Shown here in pieces: positions 10,700-22,589 of a stretch of DNA of 64,000 bases. The notes under the pieces are model-generated. The model was given only the letters and a program-made list of their open reading frames with translations. It was not told where the DNA came from and did no database searches. Position numbers and translations under genes: made by a program. Within the stretch, counting starts at the first letter, position 1. Every line of letters starts with the position of its first letter. The DNA is from Dicyema japonicum (Eukaryota; Dicyemida; Rhombozoa; Dicyemidae). The DNA lies in assembly GCA_011109175.1 (NCBI GenBank), contig RDEW01000014.1:72042-136041 (forward strand). Direction: 5' to 3'.

Positions 10700-12050
10700 T
10701 TGATGCTGAAAGGTTTTGGACGTTTTTTATTTATTTATAAATTGATACATAAAATTTAATTAAAATTTAAAAGTTCAACTATTTATAATTTGGCTTTTAA
10801 TAAAAATGGTGTCGTTCCGACGACAGCCAAGTTGTTAACCTTAAAATTCAGGGATCTGGAGGAGTCCTCCTTGATGGGAATGGATTGGAGCATCAGACAA
10901 GATTTGAGTGCTCTATAGACACTCCAAAATAGTCATCGGCTGAGGATTAGAAGCATTGTGAGGAGTACAGTCGCATGCTACAGCGGACCCTTCCAAAGTA
11001 AGTTTCAGGACTAGAAAAGAGTTGTATTCCTCAGCTAGCTACTTTAGGAGTGGAAATCACTATGCGGAGATCAAAGTAGTGGATTAGATTTACGACAAAT
11101 TTCTTTCCTCCAAGATGCGGATCGACAGAGTAAGCCAAGTCTGTGTTATGATCCACATTGGAAGTCGAGACTGGATCACCAACTCTCTACTTGTTAGTTC
11201 ATTGATTCAACCTAGATACTCTGGTTAATTGGATAAGTCTATGAGAATAGACCAGATTGATGTGGTTGACCCGCAACTACCATGTGCAATGATCAGCTCA
11301 GAAGAAGGCCAGAATTATTAAAGGCGATGGCTGCAGCGGTCAACTATTTTGATGAACCAATCTTCTATGACCTTTCTTATGCGCCAGGTTTTGTTTTTAG
11401 TCATTTGAAGATCTTATACAAACAATTTGATACTTCCAGAAGTGTAGGACATGCACGTGGTATATGACGTCTCGCCTAACATCGCTAAAATGGAGGAACA
11501 TGTGGTTGATGGGAGACGGATGCAGCTTTTAGTCTATGGGAAGGGATCAGCCCGACCCTTTCCTCCTCATCATCCTATGACCCTTGTCGATTACCAAGTT
11601 TGTTAGAGTTTATATTAGTAGTTGAATGATCTGCTCAGGACGATGGACACGTGCAGCTGTGTGCTGACTGACAGACGTGGGGTTTTGAGACATTAGGAAT
11701 CAGGGCGCGGGAAAGACTCTTTCCCGAGCGAAGGCGAGATGATGAAGATATGTTGGAAGTAATGAGACAGAAGGTAATCTCTATCAGAGTGGCCTCTCCG
11801 TCGACCGCGTAAATAGTAACTAGGGCAACATTTTTATTGACTTAAAAAATGAAAATTGCCTTTAAAAAGTCAATTTAATTAATCTTAAAATTTTAAAAAT
11901 TGACCTAAAAAATACTAGTTACAACTTTATTTTCATGTATAAACTACGCTTATGAAAATTTAAAGTAATTTTATTTATCGTTTATCGAGTGAATGACAAT
12001 TAAGTAATATTTTACATTATCCGCTTTAAAATTCCTACCCTGACGTTCAA
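10700..12050. other. No recognisable gene; unassigned repeat debris
   Basis: This 1.35-kb stretch is richer in GC than its surroundings between 10.8 and 11.8 kb, as LINE-derived parts of this window tend to be. A 61-residue plus-strand frame at 11282-11467 is open, but I recognise no domain. I report no gene. Confidence 0.3.
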
Positions 12051-12059
12051 TCAACAAAG

Positions 12060-13110
12060 AATAATCTAAAGGTGAAATGGAATGATCATCAAAAATTTAT
12101 TTTGTGATATCATTAGGATTCTTTTGTTAATATATTTTTTATTATTACTTACGTCTTCTTTAAAATCCAATTTTTTAATAATTGTATGCTTTATAGTAAA
12201 ATTGGTCGATTCTAAATCATCCGGCAAATGTAATAAATGTGAATATTGTGATATTATCGTCGTTAGATCTTCATGAAGTTGTCCATGAAATAAACATTCT
12301 TTCGCTCTTTTAATAAGCAAAGAATCTCCTTCAAGAAAAGTGCATACTTGAATAACATTTGGCAGGTTTGTAACATAGGAAGAAACAGCTTTAAGCCAGC
12401 TTCCCCATCTTGTAACTATTGGTTCTGGTGGGTACCCGATTTTTTAAAAAATTGTCTTCGATAATTGTTCTTTACAACAAGTGCTTGGACACAAGCAATC
12501 AATTTGTCGACTTCTGGATAATTTAATTTTATTTTAAGTGCACAATTATGCACTAAATGAGCAAAATATGTGATATGATATAGATTAGAATACCATTAAT
12601 TTTCCGAATAGTGTCATCAATAATTTGACTGATGATAGACAAATTCGGAGAGGAATCAATATTTATACAATCTATTAGGTAAGAGATTTGCAGATTTGCC
12701 AACGTTCCAACTAGACAATTAACAAATTTGTTTCTCCCAACATCAGTTTCGTCCACAATCAAAAAACCTTAACAATTAAATTATTCAAACTAACTTTCTT
12801 ATTTGAAATTAAATAAATTATTTTGGATATCATTTGTTGAGCTAAAATTTCAACTTTATTGCGGCAAGTAACTCTGAAGGAAATGGATGCCCAATACTTT
12901 TGAATAAATTGATAATTGCTCGATTCCTCAATACAAGTTACGGGTAACTCAAATAATTTACAAAAAAAACATTCCATTCAGTGTAATTGAAAACTCTGAG
13001 ATATTTGTCACAAATATTTTTAGCTTTTTTAAAATCGGTCTTTGCGAATTGATCCCCTTTAGGATCAAATGAGAAAATGCTTCACACTCACAATCTTTTA
13101 TTCGTTACCT
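12060..13110 (-). mobile_element. hAT-family transposase relic
   Basis: Read on the minus strand, pieces in the correct order are 'FLIVDETDVGRNKFVNCLVG' (first catalytic Asp region), 'SYLIDCINI', 'HLVHNCALKIK', 'LIACVQALVVKNNYRR', 'PPEPIVTRWGSWLKA', 'LPNVIQV', 'LLHLPDDLE' and 'DFKEDVSNNKKYI'. HNCA, TRWGSW and the DET block are typical of hAT-like transposases that have spread in arthropods and other animals. Several frameshifts and stops separate the pieces, so it is inactive. The N-terminal finger is not on this strand; a separate one lies at 10.2 kb in the opposite orientation. Confidence 0.75.
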
Positions 13111-13199
13111 TTATAAAGCTGTCTGGTTCATCCATTCCTTAAACGTATAATAGCTAATTTATTCAACCCACCTGACTAATAAGGATCAACAGCTAAAAA

Positions 13200-14480
13200 C
13201 TATATCAAATAAGTTCAAAATAAAATGAACAAAAAATCAAGTAGAATTGACCAAGGAAGAGAGTGAAAATGGGAATGCAGCCACACATTAAGCTAAAATT
13301 CTTGAAGACCATGAAAAGATTCCTCCGAACAGAATCAAAATGACAGAATTGACAAGAACCATAACTACAACCTCCCAATGGAAATAAAAACTGTAGAAAC
13401 TGCAATTTCTCCCACTCGCCGTACGAATCCACTGAATCAAAATAGATATGACCCCCGTGAAAGTCATCTTCGATATCCAGTAGATCATGTTAATACAAAA
13501 TAGCCCCAAATTAATGACCACAAAGTCAGACAAATCCATAAGGCAGTAGTTCAAAGGGAAGATAAACGATGAGATGAATAAACGGACAGTACAAAATCCA
13601 ACAGTGTAATCTGGTTATTTTAATTGATGCCTTCAAAGCGGACATCTTTTGGAGTGTTTTGGAGAAAGAAAAGGAGTTAGAATATCAATAGGAGATTCCG
13701 GCAAAGAAAATAAAGTTGTCGATTTGATTACTGCCGAAATTGGCTCTTTCTGGAAGTACTTGGGTCACAAAATACCATGTACAAAGATGGAGGACAGAAA
13801 TATAGGACAAGCTGTTGAGGACTGATTTTGCAAAAAAATAAAAAATAGACAGCGATAGCAACACGAACATGTGGATTACTTAATTTATTAAAATAGGGGT
13901 ACCATAGAATTCAGAAATGTTTGTAATTCAACTATGTTCCACATGAGTCCTATATTTGAATGTAGAATCAACTTATTTGCCTTCCTGACTTCAAAACGGA
14001 AAACAAATCAGACGGAAACAACTTAGAATGCGGCCATGAGGGAAGATAACAAACAAGAAAAGGTCCATAAGAAAGACTTCAAATAAGTATAATTTCCAAA
14101 AAAAGTAGATAAAAATCCCTGGAATGGATTAAACTGAGTGCAAATTTACCCCCGAATAGAAGAACTATGAATGAATCCACTTGGTTCCCCAACAACATCA
14201 TTTGAATGCCTATAGTGTGTGAATCCTCGTCACAAATTTCCCTGATAACAGATTTTATAAGAATGTTCTAAACTACAGTTAAATCAACAAAACCTGTAAA
14301 AATCAGGTAAAAATCTTAAAACAAGAGGGAGACCAAAAAGGTCGAAAACCCAGAAGACACGATTAAAATAACATTCGTGACGAAAATCGCTTGGAGGGTG
14401 GAGGGCTGTGGTAGATATTCTGTAAAAAAATATCAAACAAAATAGTTAATGTTAGAATCAAAAAACCTCCATGTAATCTG
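13200..14480 (-). CDS. Possible multi-pass membrane protein gene with short introns
   Basis: The minus strand is open in several overlapping pieces that are strongly hydrophobic, for example 13870-13685 (FVLLSLSIFYFFAK), 13554-13288 (FVVINLGLFCINMIYW, VVVMVLVNSVILILFGG) and about 14235-14090 (GNQVDSFIVLLFGG). Candidate GT...AG introns of 26 nt (around 14257-14282) and 31 nt (around 14118-14148) would join some of them. The motif x-N-Q-[VI]-D-x-F-I followed by a Gly-rich turn recurs ('SNQIDNFIFFAGIS', 'GNQVDSFIVLLFGG'), with a looser third version 'VNSVILILFGGIF'. This suggests internal repeats or small tandem paralogs. I cannot complete the exon chain or name the family; the start and end are uncertain. 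Confidence 0.35.
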
Positions 14481-14679
14481 TCTTGTGAAGAATGCATCTC
14501 GATAATGTCTTCATCTCAAATCAGTGGCGAAACCATTAAATAAAGCTTTCTTTCTTATCTTCCTTGGCCAATTCAAACAGACAATTGTCCTCACTTTCCT
14601 TCATGAAAAGAGTCTATCCGCTGTTCCTCAACCTTGGACATCGCCCACTTTGATGAATTATATAGTCTTTCTCCATTGT

Positions 14680-14945
14680 TTATCCTATCTTATTTCTAAT
14701 CTTCTGACTTCCACTATTTGCGTTTTGCGAACATTGATGGTTAGGTAGCACATTTTTGAGTTAATAGAGAGCTACTTCCAATAGGCGAATGAGCGCTGCT
14801 CTATCTCTCGATATGAAGTCGACGTCGTCAGTATATATGGATTCTTCTATATTACCTTCATAAAATCTTCGAAGATCACGTAGCGCCGTTTCCAAGAATA
14901 GACAAATAGCAAGATGAAAGGGGGTGCCTTGAGAAGTACTTACAT
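14680..14945 (-). mobile_element. RTE-like LINE fragment with RT active-site box
   Basis: Minus strand: 'TSQGTPFHLAICLFLETALR', 'YTDDVDFIS' (the F/YxDD catalytic box, here YTDD) and 'LTINVRKTQIVEVRR'. This matches the palm region of the elements at 21.99 kb and 43.4 kb (SQGDS...F..YFESAL; YADY/DDVDF). The fragment is truncated on both sides. Confidence 0.75.
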
Positions 14946-14949
14946 CATG

Positions 14950-15775
14950 TAGGAATTTCTTTAGGCAGTTTTTCTAATTTGAACTCAACTTCGTGTTTAA
15001 TAGGAAAAACTTTTATCATTTTCTCAATGGAAGCACATTGTGTATATTTTCGTTTTGCATTTAATATTTATATATTTTTTTAATATTTTAATTAATATTT
15101 ATTTTTTATTTTATAATTTAAGGTCGATTGGAATCTTATTGGGCGGTTTTTTTTTAAAAAAAATTATCCATGTTTCTGCGCAACCAACGAGAAGAGCGTA
15201 ATTATTTAAGTTGTGTATAATAATACAAATGTTAATAATTTTCACATGTTGCTGTCAAAACAGACATTCAACATGGGTGCTGCCCAGTCACCTACCCCCA
15301 CCACCTACAAATAAGTTGTAGTTCTAATACTAGTCTAGGTGGTGCTGGTAACCTAGACCACAAAGAAGCTCTAACAATGCTGACTTAATGGTAACTATTA
15401 AGTACTAACATGCCCATTATGTGATAATCAAACATGTCATCCAGTTTGGTATTCTCCCATCTCCTCGATCGACAATTGAAGCGAAACTATTAGCTTCAAA
15501 GCATTTAACTAAAAATCTTTAGTTAGTTAGTTAAAAGCTTCTTCGCGTAACCCTAAAAGGGTTTAACTTGAGCCATGCTTTACAGCCATCCTTTTCGCCA
15601 TTCTCGACCAAAAAAATCTTTACTTGTTTTTTTCAGAAATTCTTAAAAATCCTCAAAAATGGGGAAAATATGAACACTGATTTACATGTGGGAAAAATAT
15701 GAACATGAGACCGACAGTAAAATTTGAAAATTTCTACTCGTCCTTATAATCGGCTTACTCCTCCCTGTCTAGCTC
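14950..15775. other. No gene seen
   Basis: AT-rich sequence. A short (ttag)n run near 15520-15535, followed by 'cgtaaccctaaaagggtttaac', resembles the (gtta)n run at 44960-44980 next to an RTE-like LINE and could be a LINE tail. Confidence 0.3.
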
Positions 15776-15779
15776 ATAC

Positions 15780-16560
15780 ATGCTCTTTATAGCAGGATAC
15801 TTGAATTCAAAAGTGGGGAAAAGCGGGACGAATCAAATTGCATGGGCAACCACGCTTGAGGGATCAGAAATCTGTCCTTATACACTTCTGCTAGACTGTT
15901 CCTTTGTAACACGGCGTTCTGACATGCAGCGTGACATAATACGACGTTGTCAGGGCAGAGGAAAAACTCCTGTAGAAAACTGTGCAGGCAAACACTGAGG
16001 AAGGTACCCACGGATTTCCGTTCGTACAGTGCATGATGACCTCAAGTGATAACAGACTACTAGTGCCACGTCTCATTCTAGAGCGTACTAGCAGCCATAC
16101 ACGGAGTAGGACCTAGGCGTTGTTTGCTTCCGACAATACCCGTAAAAAGTACGGCGAGAAAATATCGAAACTGCTTGAAAATTTAGACACGAATATGTCG
16201 CCCGGGGTGCTATGGAAGAATATTTCGATCAGAGTTAGTCAGGCTGCTGGGATGGTACTGGGAATCTTCCAATCAAGTTCAAAGAAACTTTTGACAAAGA
16301 AATAGAAGAATTGGCAAAAAACTAAAAGAAATTCCTACTCTTAATTAAGTCTTCAAACTCGTCAAGCTTCACTGACTATTTTTAAAAGAGAACGCAGCAG
16401 AATCATATACAAAATAAAGAGAAGAGTGAGGAAACTAGCCCGGCACACATTGAATAGCTTGGTAAAAGACGTCGAAAGATACAAACATGGTGGAAGAATG
16501 TTTTCTGTAGTTGAACAATTATCTCGCAATACCAGGCCCTGTAAATGACGGAAGGGATAA
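15780..16560 (+). mobile_element. LINE fragment: decayed endonuclease and linker
   Basis: The plus strand reads 'LFIAGYLNSKVGKSG', resembling the GDFNA(K/R)VG motif of the apurinic-type endonuclease (EEP) domain of LINEs with the key Asp lost. About 100 codons later come 'KYGEKISKLLENLD' and 'VSQAAGMVLG', and then 'VKDVERYKHGGRMFSVVEQL', which is the linker between endonuclease and RT. The same linker (GEKISKLL, SQQAAG) is on the minus strand at 46480-46770. The RT domain is missing. Confidence 0.6.
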
Positions 16561-16564
16561 TATT

Positions 16565-18590
16565 ACTACATCATTTCATAATTCATCTAAGCACTACTTT
16601 CTACTTTTTGGCTTCTTCAATTCCCAAGACCGATTTGAAGAATAAAATTTTTATACTCACGATCTTTTTTGAATGGATTTGATGACAGTCCCCCACAATT
16701 AAGATAAAGTTTCGTTTATTTTTCCATAATGCAATTTTTTACAATTAAAAAAATTATGCAATTTTTATTTTTAAAATTCCAATTTTCTGGTTTCCCTGCT
16801 AATTAGACTTAAATACTTTTTCTATATGACGGGAAAAGCATCACAAACAATTTTTAAAGGCTTTTTAGTTTAGCCATACGCCCCAGCATCTTAAGGAAAC
16901 GAAGGTTTTGTCAACTACTATAGGCTTAATGTGAACCAATCATGCAGCGTTTCAAATTTTTCTCTTTTGGTTTCATTGCTTTTTCCGCGGCATACCGTTT
17001 GTCTACGGAATCCTGACAAAGTTGGATGGAGAGTAGTGGTCAATGAAAGTGGCATCTCAATAGCTTCCCCTCCTCGAATGGCAAGATTGTAAATCCGCCC
17101 GGCCGTTTTCTATCTCCTCTGTCCAGGCCAACTGTTTAAAGTATGGGGCGATTCGGGCTCTCATATAAAAATATGGTTTTACATATTCTTTCACATTTCT
17201 GTACCTCTGAGCCTTGAAGCTTGAGTGTGTAGCTTAAGTTGGAGCTTCTGATGAACCAACCTAGATTTAACTTAATAAATTAATACTGGTAGTTTTTGTG
17301 ACTAATTAATACAAAGAAAATAAATAAAAAATTTCAAAAACCCACAAAGATTATGCAGGACAAAAATGTATATAATAAATTAATTTAATTAAGTAATTTT
17401 ATTAATTAAAAAATAAGCAAAAATTCATTATTTAATTAATACAAAGTGGATTTTTGTTCTTCCGATAACGATCTGTCAAAAGGTCTCATTTAATAGACAT
17501 TATAAAAACATTTTAAAGTCTAATTTTGACAATTTGTGCAGTCAATTACCTCAGCTGAAGTACTTACGTTATAAATTATTCAATTTTATAAAAAAAATTT
17601 ATGATAATTCATCGAAAAGGGAGAGACTTCTTTTTTTCTATTCAGTTAGTGTAAATCCTATATAGACGATCCGGTTCATAAGTAAAAAATTTTCTAAGTT
17701 ACTCACATGAAATGTGAATAAAGTTGTTATAATCGGGTTCTTAAAGCAGATGGTATCAGCCATTAATGTTTTCCAAAAGTTCATTAGTTGCGTTCTCTAA
17801 CCACTTAGCTACTTGGCCAGGAAAAATTCCTAAAACATACCACAACAAATTAATTCGAATAAACATTCAAAATTACAGAAAAATAATGGAAAACAAAATA
17901 TAATTATTAGATGTTTTAGTAAAGTTTGGGTTATGAGACGAGTAAGTTTCCAGGAGTTATGGTGGAGGTTCGAGCTTTAAATAAAGATTGGGTAACAGAC
18001 CGAGCTTTAAATACTTTCAGATTCCTATTGGTAGTGTCCTTTAATGCAGAAACAATAGGCTTAGTGAGTTAGTACTCGAGTTTGGGGGTATATATCGAGT
18101 CGTAGGATTTTTTTATTAATAGGATTCGCCTTAATTTTTTCCTTAGTGTTTCTTTAATTAATATCGTAGCTCATCCTCTTCCAACTGTTGGGTACATTAG
18201 ATTTCATATCTTCTTGTCCTGCTTGCAGAAAAGTTAAACTCTTGAGGGATCGTTGGCTTCAGTAACGTGTTTGAAGGACATAATCAAGCTTCTAATTTAA
18301 TTAATTTTGTTACCTTGATGTCATACAATATTTAATTTGGAATACTTGTAGTAATTATTCAATAGCGAATAACTTAGGTTTACTGTATCTTTATTTTCTC
18401 GCTTACTATAATCAATCAATGATAGTGCATGACACGCCACTGGTTTTTCTAATAGAGTTATTCAAAAGAATAACTCAATAAAATTCAAATGAGACTTCCA
18501 CTCTTTAATTTTATTAGTTACGGCCACTTTCTAATTAGAAGGTTCGTGCCTCTTCGATGTAGGTTTTTGATAAGAAACCTGTCCAGCAAA
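16565..18590. other. No gene supported
   Basis: About 2 kb of AT-rich sequence. A minus-strand stretch near 16880-17130 (GRIYNLAIRGGEAIEMPLS) is open but unrecognised. Other frames are short and low in complexity. Confidence 0.3.
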
Positions 18591-18597
18591 GATAATT

Positions 18598-18933
18598 GTG
18601 GATATAACATCAAATGATTTGGGTGGATTATCCTTTATGAGTTTATTTAAACCGATCCTTTCAGCAATGAGACGGACGTTCAAAAAGATGCAAAAGGTTG
18701 ATCCCTTTTGGAGAGAGAAAACTGGTCAGGAAACGAAAAAAGTGATCTCTCCCGTTGTCATCAAGTTACATAAAAAAGTGGTGACTTTTCATGTCCAATC
18801 TTGTACAGGTAAATTTTTGTCTTCACATGTAAAGGTGAACACAGAGAGTCACAAGGAAAATAAGATTCACATACATAAATTCCGATTGAGAGCGACAAAG
18901 AGGCATGTTAATCCTAGTCTTGGATCGTATTAG
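18598..18933 (+). CDS. Hypothetical open frame, 111 codons
   Basis: This is one of the longest uninterrupted frames in the window. It begins at GTG with no obvious ATG, so it may be an internal exon. The product would be basic (many Lys, Arg and His) with no signal peptide, membrane segment or domain I can identify. A minus-strand frame of similar length follows at 18991-19344. Confidence 0.25.
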   Translation: MDITSNDLGGLSFMSLFKPILSAMRRTFKKMQKVDPFWREKTGQETKKVISPVVIKLHKKVVTFHVQSCTGKFLSSHVKVNTESHKENKIHIHKFRLRATKRHVNPSLGSY

Positions 18934-18990
18934 TCGACATCCAGTAGTTTATATTTATCTCCAAAAGTTGGTATTTCCTTTTTTGGAAAG

Positions 18991-19344
18991 TCAAAAATGG
19001 CAGTGGCTAGGTTGTCGGTTTTTGAATGCTTTCAAGAATTGTAGTCCTTGCATCTGGAATTGATCAGTAATTGAGAGTATTTTTGACTCCCAGTTGAGTT
19101 GATCAATTGGAGTTCTTTTAAGAAAATTTTGGATTTTTTGAGTTTTAAATATTCTTAAGACAGACAAGTGCTCCAATTCAGAACTGAATAATTCAACGTT
19201 TTTGTAAGAAATTGTCTGTATTCTATTGATAAATTTTCTTTGCTCTGACAACACGACGTTCCTTACATGGGCAGAGCAAATAGCTTTTCTGCGATTTGTC
19301 GCACATAAAACATTTTTCGTGAAGGATAAACACGTATCAAACAT
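18991..19344 (-). CDS. Hypothetical open frame, 117 codons
   Basis: An ATG-started minus-strand frame encodes a basic product with scattered cysteines. I recognise no domain. A possible 23-nt GT...AG intron lies just upstream (about 19350-19372 in reverse), but joining it breaks the frame. The middle part weakly resembles the linker-like region at 15890-16000, so a transposon origin is possible. Confidence 0.25.
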   Translation of the reverse strand: MFDTCLSFTKNVLCATNRRKAICSAHVRNVVLSEQRKFINRIQTISYKNVELFSSELEHLSVLRIFKTQKIQNFLKRTPIDQLNWESKILSITDQFQMQGLQFLKAFKNRQPSHCHF

Positions 19345-19523
19345 CAGTCTTAATATTTTGGAATTTTAGACAATAGGAGTAGTGTTATTAAGATGCACCA
19401 TAATTTAAGGTTAAACTGACGACGTTCAGTTGCAAAAACGGTCAATTCCAGTCACTTGTATTTAATAAAATATCAAATTAATATTAATTTATTATATTTA
19501 ATAATAATATAATTCTGCTGTTA

Positions 19524-20215
19524 ATGGTTGTTGTTGATAAGAACCATCTAAATTTATTGGATTATGCGGACTTCTGTGCCGTATTGAGTAAAGAAAACCC
19601 AAATCGAACGGCCGCCGAGTTTGTCCGACATGTTTCCGACGCGGATGCTTCTAGGATTCGTCCTCAGCAAAACAACACGAAATTTCTGGTTTACGAGCAA
19701 AAATGTCTTCCTTAACAGCTGATTGTCGAGAACAATGGACTACCTCAATTATTGAAAGCACGCGCTCTAGACTCGATTGTGTCCCCAGAGGTGGGTGAGC
19801 TATTCTCTTGGAAAGGTTCAAATCTAAGTTTGGAGAGGAAATAACAATGCCTGAGTTCAGAAGACTGATATACGCTTAAAAACGTTAACAATTGCTAAGA
19901 AATGGACATGATTCGAAGGGGACCTCAGATTCTAATCCTGATATGTCTTCGACATTTATTGAGGCATAGTTGTTTGCTAGTTGCGAGCGTACTTTTATTG
20001 GGGAGTTACGGACGAATCAGTCAATTGACTATTCTTCAAGACCGCGTACGAAAAAAATTCCTCATGTAAAAGTTGATGTGGATATTCTCGAACGCCTGAA
20101 CCGTGTTATTAATGCTTGGATTAAATTTCTTCTATTATTTATGCTGGGCAAACTACCAATCAAACTCTTACTACAAAGAAATTTGAGCCCTCAAATGGAT
20201 GGAGGATATGACTAA
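19524..20215 (+). other. Open frames upstream of an R4-like LINE fragment, unassigned
   Basis: Two frames (19524-19715 and 19970-20215) are open and not low-complexity but match nothing I know. Their orientation and position just before the RT/endonuclease fragment at 20.5 kb suggest they are upstream parts of that element. Confidence 0.35.
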
Positions 20216-20509
20216 AAAATTGAACATGGAGATCACATTTTGTTTTTTACGAAGTCTCTTTCTACTGACGAGAAGTCTATGGAGTGCCATGCTTTGTCGC
20301 TAGTTGGTTACAGTGAAAAAACAATCCGGAGAAAGGACCAGAATTATGTTTTTTATCCAAGATAAGATTAAAGTGATGGAGAAAAAAATATCGAAATTTG
20401 ATTCGAAAAGGAAATTTCGTATGGACAACCAAATTTACCTCGCTGCATGAATTTATTCATACTGAAATGCTCAGGATTTTAAACGGAGTGCGTCTCTGGA
20501 AACTGGTTT

Positions 20510-21230
20510 TTTACTGAAATTGCGTACTTGATCCCAAATTGCGAAGCGCCACAATCTCCAAAGGACTTACGCCCTATTACGCCCTGTACATGCATGTCGT
20601 CACTCTATAAACTTATGACAATGTGTGTCAATGGTAAGCTAGCGGATTATGTGGAAGCGATTGGCCTTCTTTCTGAAACCAGATTGAATGAGTAAGTTGA
20701 AATCAGAGTTGGCACCTTTATCAAAACGGACATACTTATTGAGCATACAAAGCCAGACCTGTTCGTTTTTGATAAAAGGAGAAACAAAATTATTTCGGTC
20801 GAAGTGTAAATAACATCTTCCCAAAATCTACAGCAGGTTGAATGCGAAAAGCTCAGGAAGTGATGACCTTTTTTCCAAAGAGTTGGAGTTGATACACCAC
20901 GCAGAGGTCAAGATTGTCCCGATTGTACTCGCTTGGGATGGCCTAGTGACTTCACATTCTAGAAAGTATGCCAAATCTTTGAATATAAGTGAAAGAATGT
21001 ATGGGTATATTCAATCGCTGGTAATCAAGAAGACTTTTGAGAGCATGATTGTATCATATATGAACGAAGTCGACGTTTTGCGGCGTTATGATAAACTTAA
21101 TGAAGAGGTAAAGGATATTTACTCTCGGTCTAATTATGAAGAAATTCAAGAAAGAGTATGAGCGAAGTGATGTCAATAAATATTGAGGAAATGGAAAAAG
21201 ACTGTGACAATTGGGTTTACTCGAAGAGAA
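20510..21230 (+). mobile_element. R4/Dong-like LINE fragment with restriction-like endonuclease
   Basis: The plus strand gives an RT finger block 'YLIPNCEAPQSPKDLRPITP' and 'SSLYKLMTMCVNGKL', then almost at once a C-terminal nuclease block 'KPDLFVFDKRRNKIISVEV'. PD...(V)EVK is the PD-(D/E)xK-type catalytic layout of the restriction-like endonuclease at the end of R2/R4-type LINEs. It is followed by 'VKIVPIVLAWDGLVTSHSRK', the conserved 'K.IPIV.G.LG.V......K' strand. The 107-codon frame 20838-21161 holds this part. The palm and thumb that should lie between fingers and nuclease are missing, so this copy has a large internal deletion. Confidence 0.75.
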
Positions 21231-21299
21231 AACGAATTGGATAGAGAACATTTTAATTAGAATTAATCTTTTAAGATAGTAAAATAATAATTTGTTTTT

Positions 21300-22400
21300 T
21301 ATATTGCAACAAGAAGTAGTTCGACATCAGAAGCAGTCTCACTCGCACAGAAGAAAGTGGATTGTGTCCATGATAGGTTGATAGCTAACCATCACTCGGT
21401 ATCGGCTCCAAAATCAACATGAACTCTATTCACCTCCGACCGTCGGTCCAAAAAAGGACCAGAATTCTTCACCGGTCAAAGAAAAACCCTCAATCCTGGA
21501 AATGAATTACAACAGGAGCTTACTTACCATGCCAAACAAGTCCTCACCAATGGAGTGCAGAAAATAAATGTCACACGTGCTCTTATCTAGAGACCCCAGT
21601 AAATATAAATGAAGCAATCGGAATTATATATCTTATGACAATCGCACATGGACCGTGTTTCCGCGTCGCCGACATATTACACTTCCAGAAACACTTGATG
21701 TTAATCTAAGGCTTGTGAAAAAGTCCAAGAAGTGGGACGATTTGGACTAGTTGAGGAACTGTCTTGCGATCGAAGAGTTTGGAAGAAGTTGGTTAGGAAG
21801 ATTGTTTCGAATGACGAGTGAAATTATTACTATTATGATTTTACGCATGTTGCTTATAATAATAATCGCACCGGGAATGGAATATATCTCTGTTGAATGG
21901 AAATAGCGATATCAGAGGCTAAACTTACAGCAGAGAAAAACTATACGTATGCTGGGATCACAATGGTGTTAGAAGTTAGACTGTACGATTGATCGGTCAA
22001 ACACAGTGTGTATTGAAAAATGAATGTCGCAAGAATCATAACAACAGTGACACATCACAAGGAGACTCAATCTGTCCGGTATCGTTCACTGTATACTTTG
22101 AATCTGCTCTACTAGATCTCGGGAAGTATTACAGCGACGAAATTATGGAAATTGTTTACAGCGGTGATATTTACTGTGTCAAGTATCAAAGATGCACTAA
22201 GACGACCGATAGAGGTAGCACCAGACCGCCGGCTAAATGGTCTTTATTAATGACAATTCGAAGACGGATATCGTCGATATCAAAAGGACGGAACCACGCA
22301 GCACTGAAAACTAGAGAAAAGCCATAAAACTTGGCTTGCTTTTAACGACTCAGAAGACATTGTCAGAAAGATATTATAATCTACGGTGACCATACAAAAG
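21300..22400 (+). mobile_element. RTE-like LINE fragment (RT palm)
   Basis: In 21989-22327 the frame contains 'DTSQGDSICPVSFTVYFESA' and then 'EIVYSGDIYCV', a decayed (F/Y)xDD box with the first Asp changed. A shifted frame continues with 'KTDIVDIKRT', matching 'KTDVTKLKREETR' in the copy at 27.7-28.4 kb. Upstream of 21.99 kb the sequence is LINE-like in composition but unreadable. Confidence 0.65.
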
Positions 22401-22589
22401 GTTTTGAAATGTTGCATCACTCCGACTAAGATTGTATGAGGCTATCGTGAAATTGATCCTTAAGTATTTCTTGGAAAATGGCGTATCTCGAAAACAGATG
22501 ACGAAGGCTCGACTCCCTTCATAGGAATCAACTACATTCTCTCTTGGGATTAAGTGGCCTACACTTTAGTTAGGATTTGGCAGATGCAT

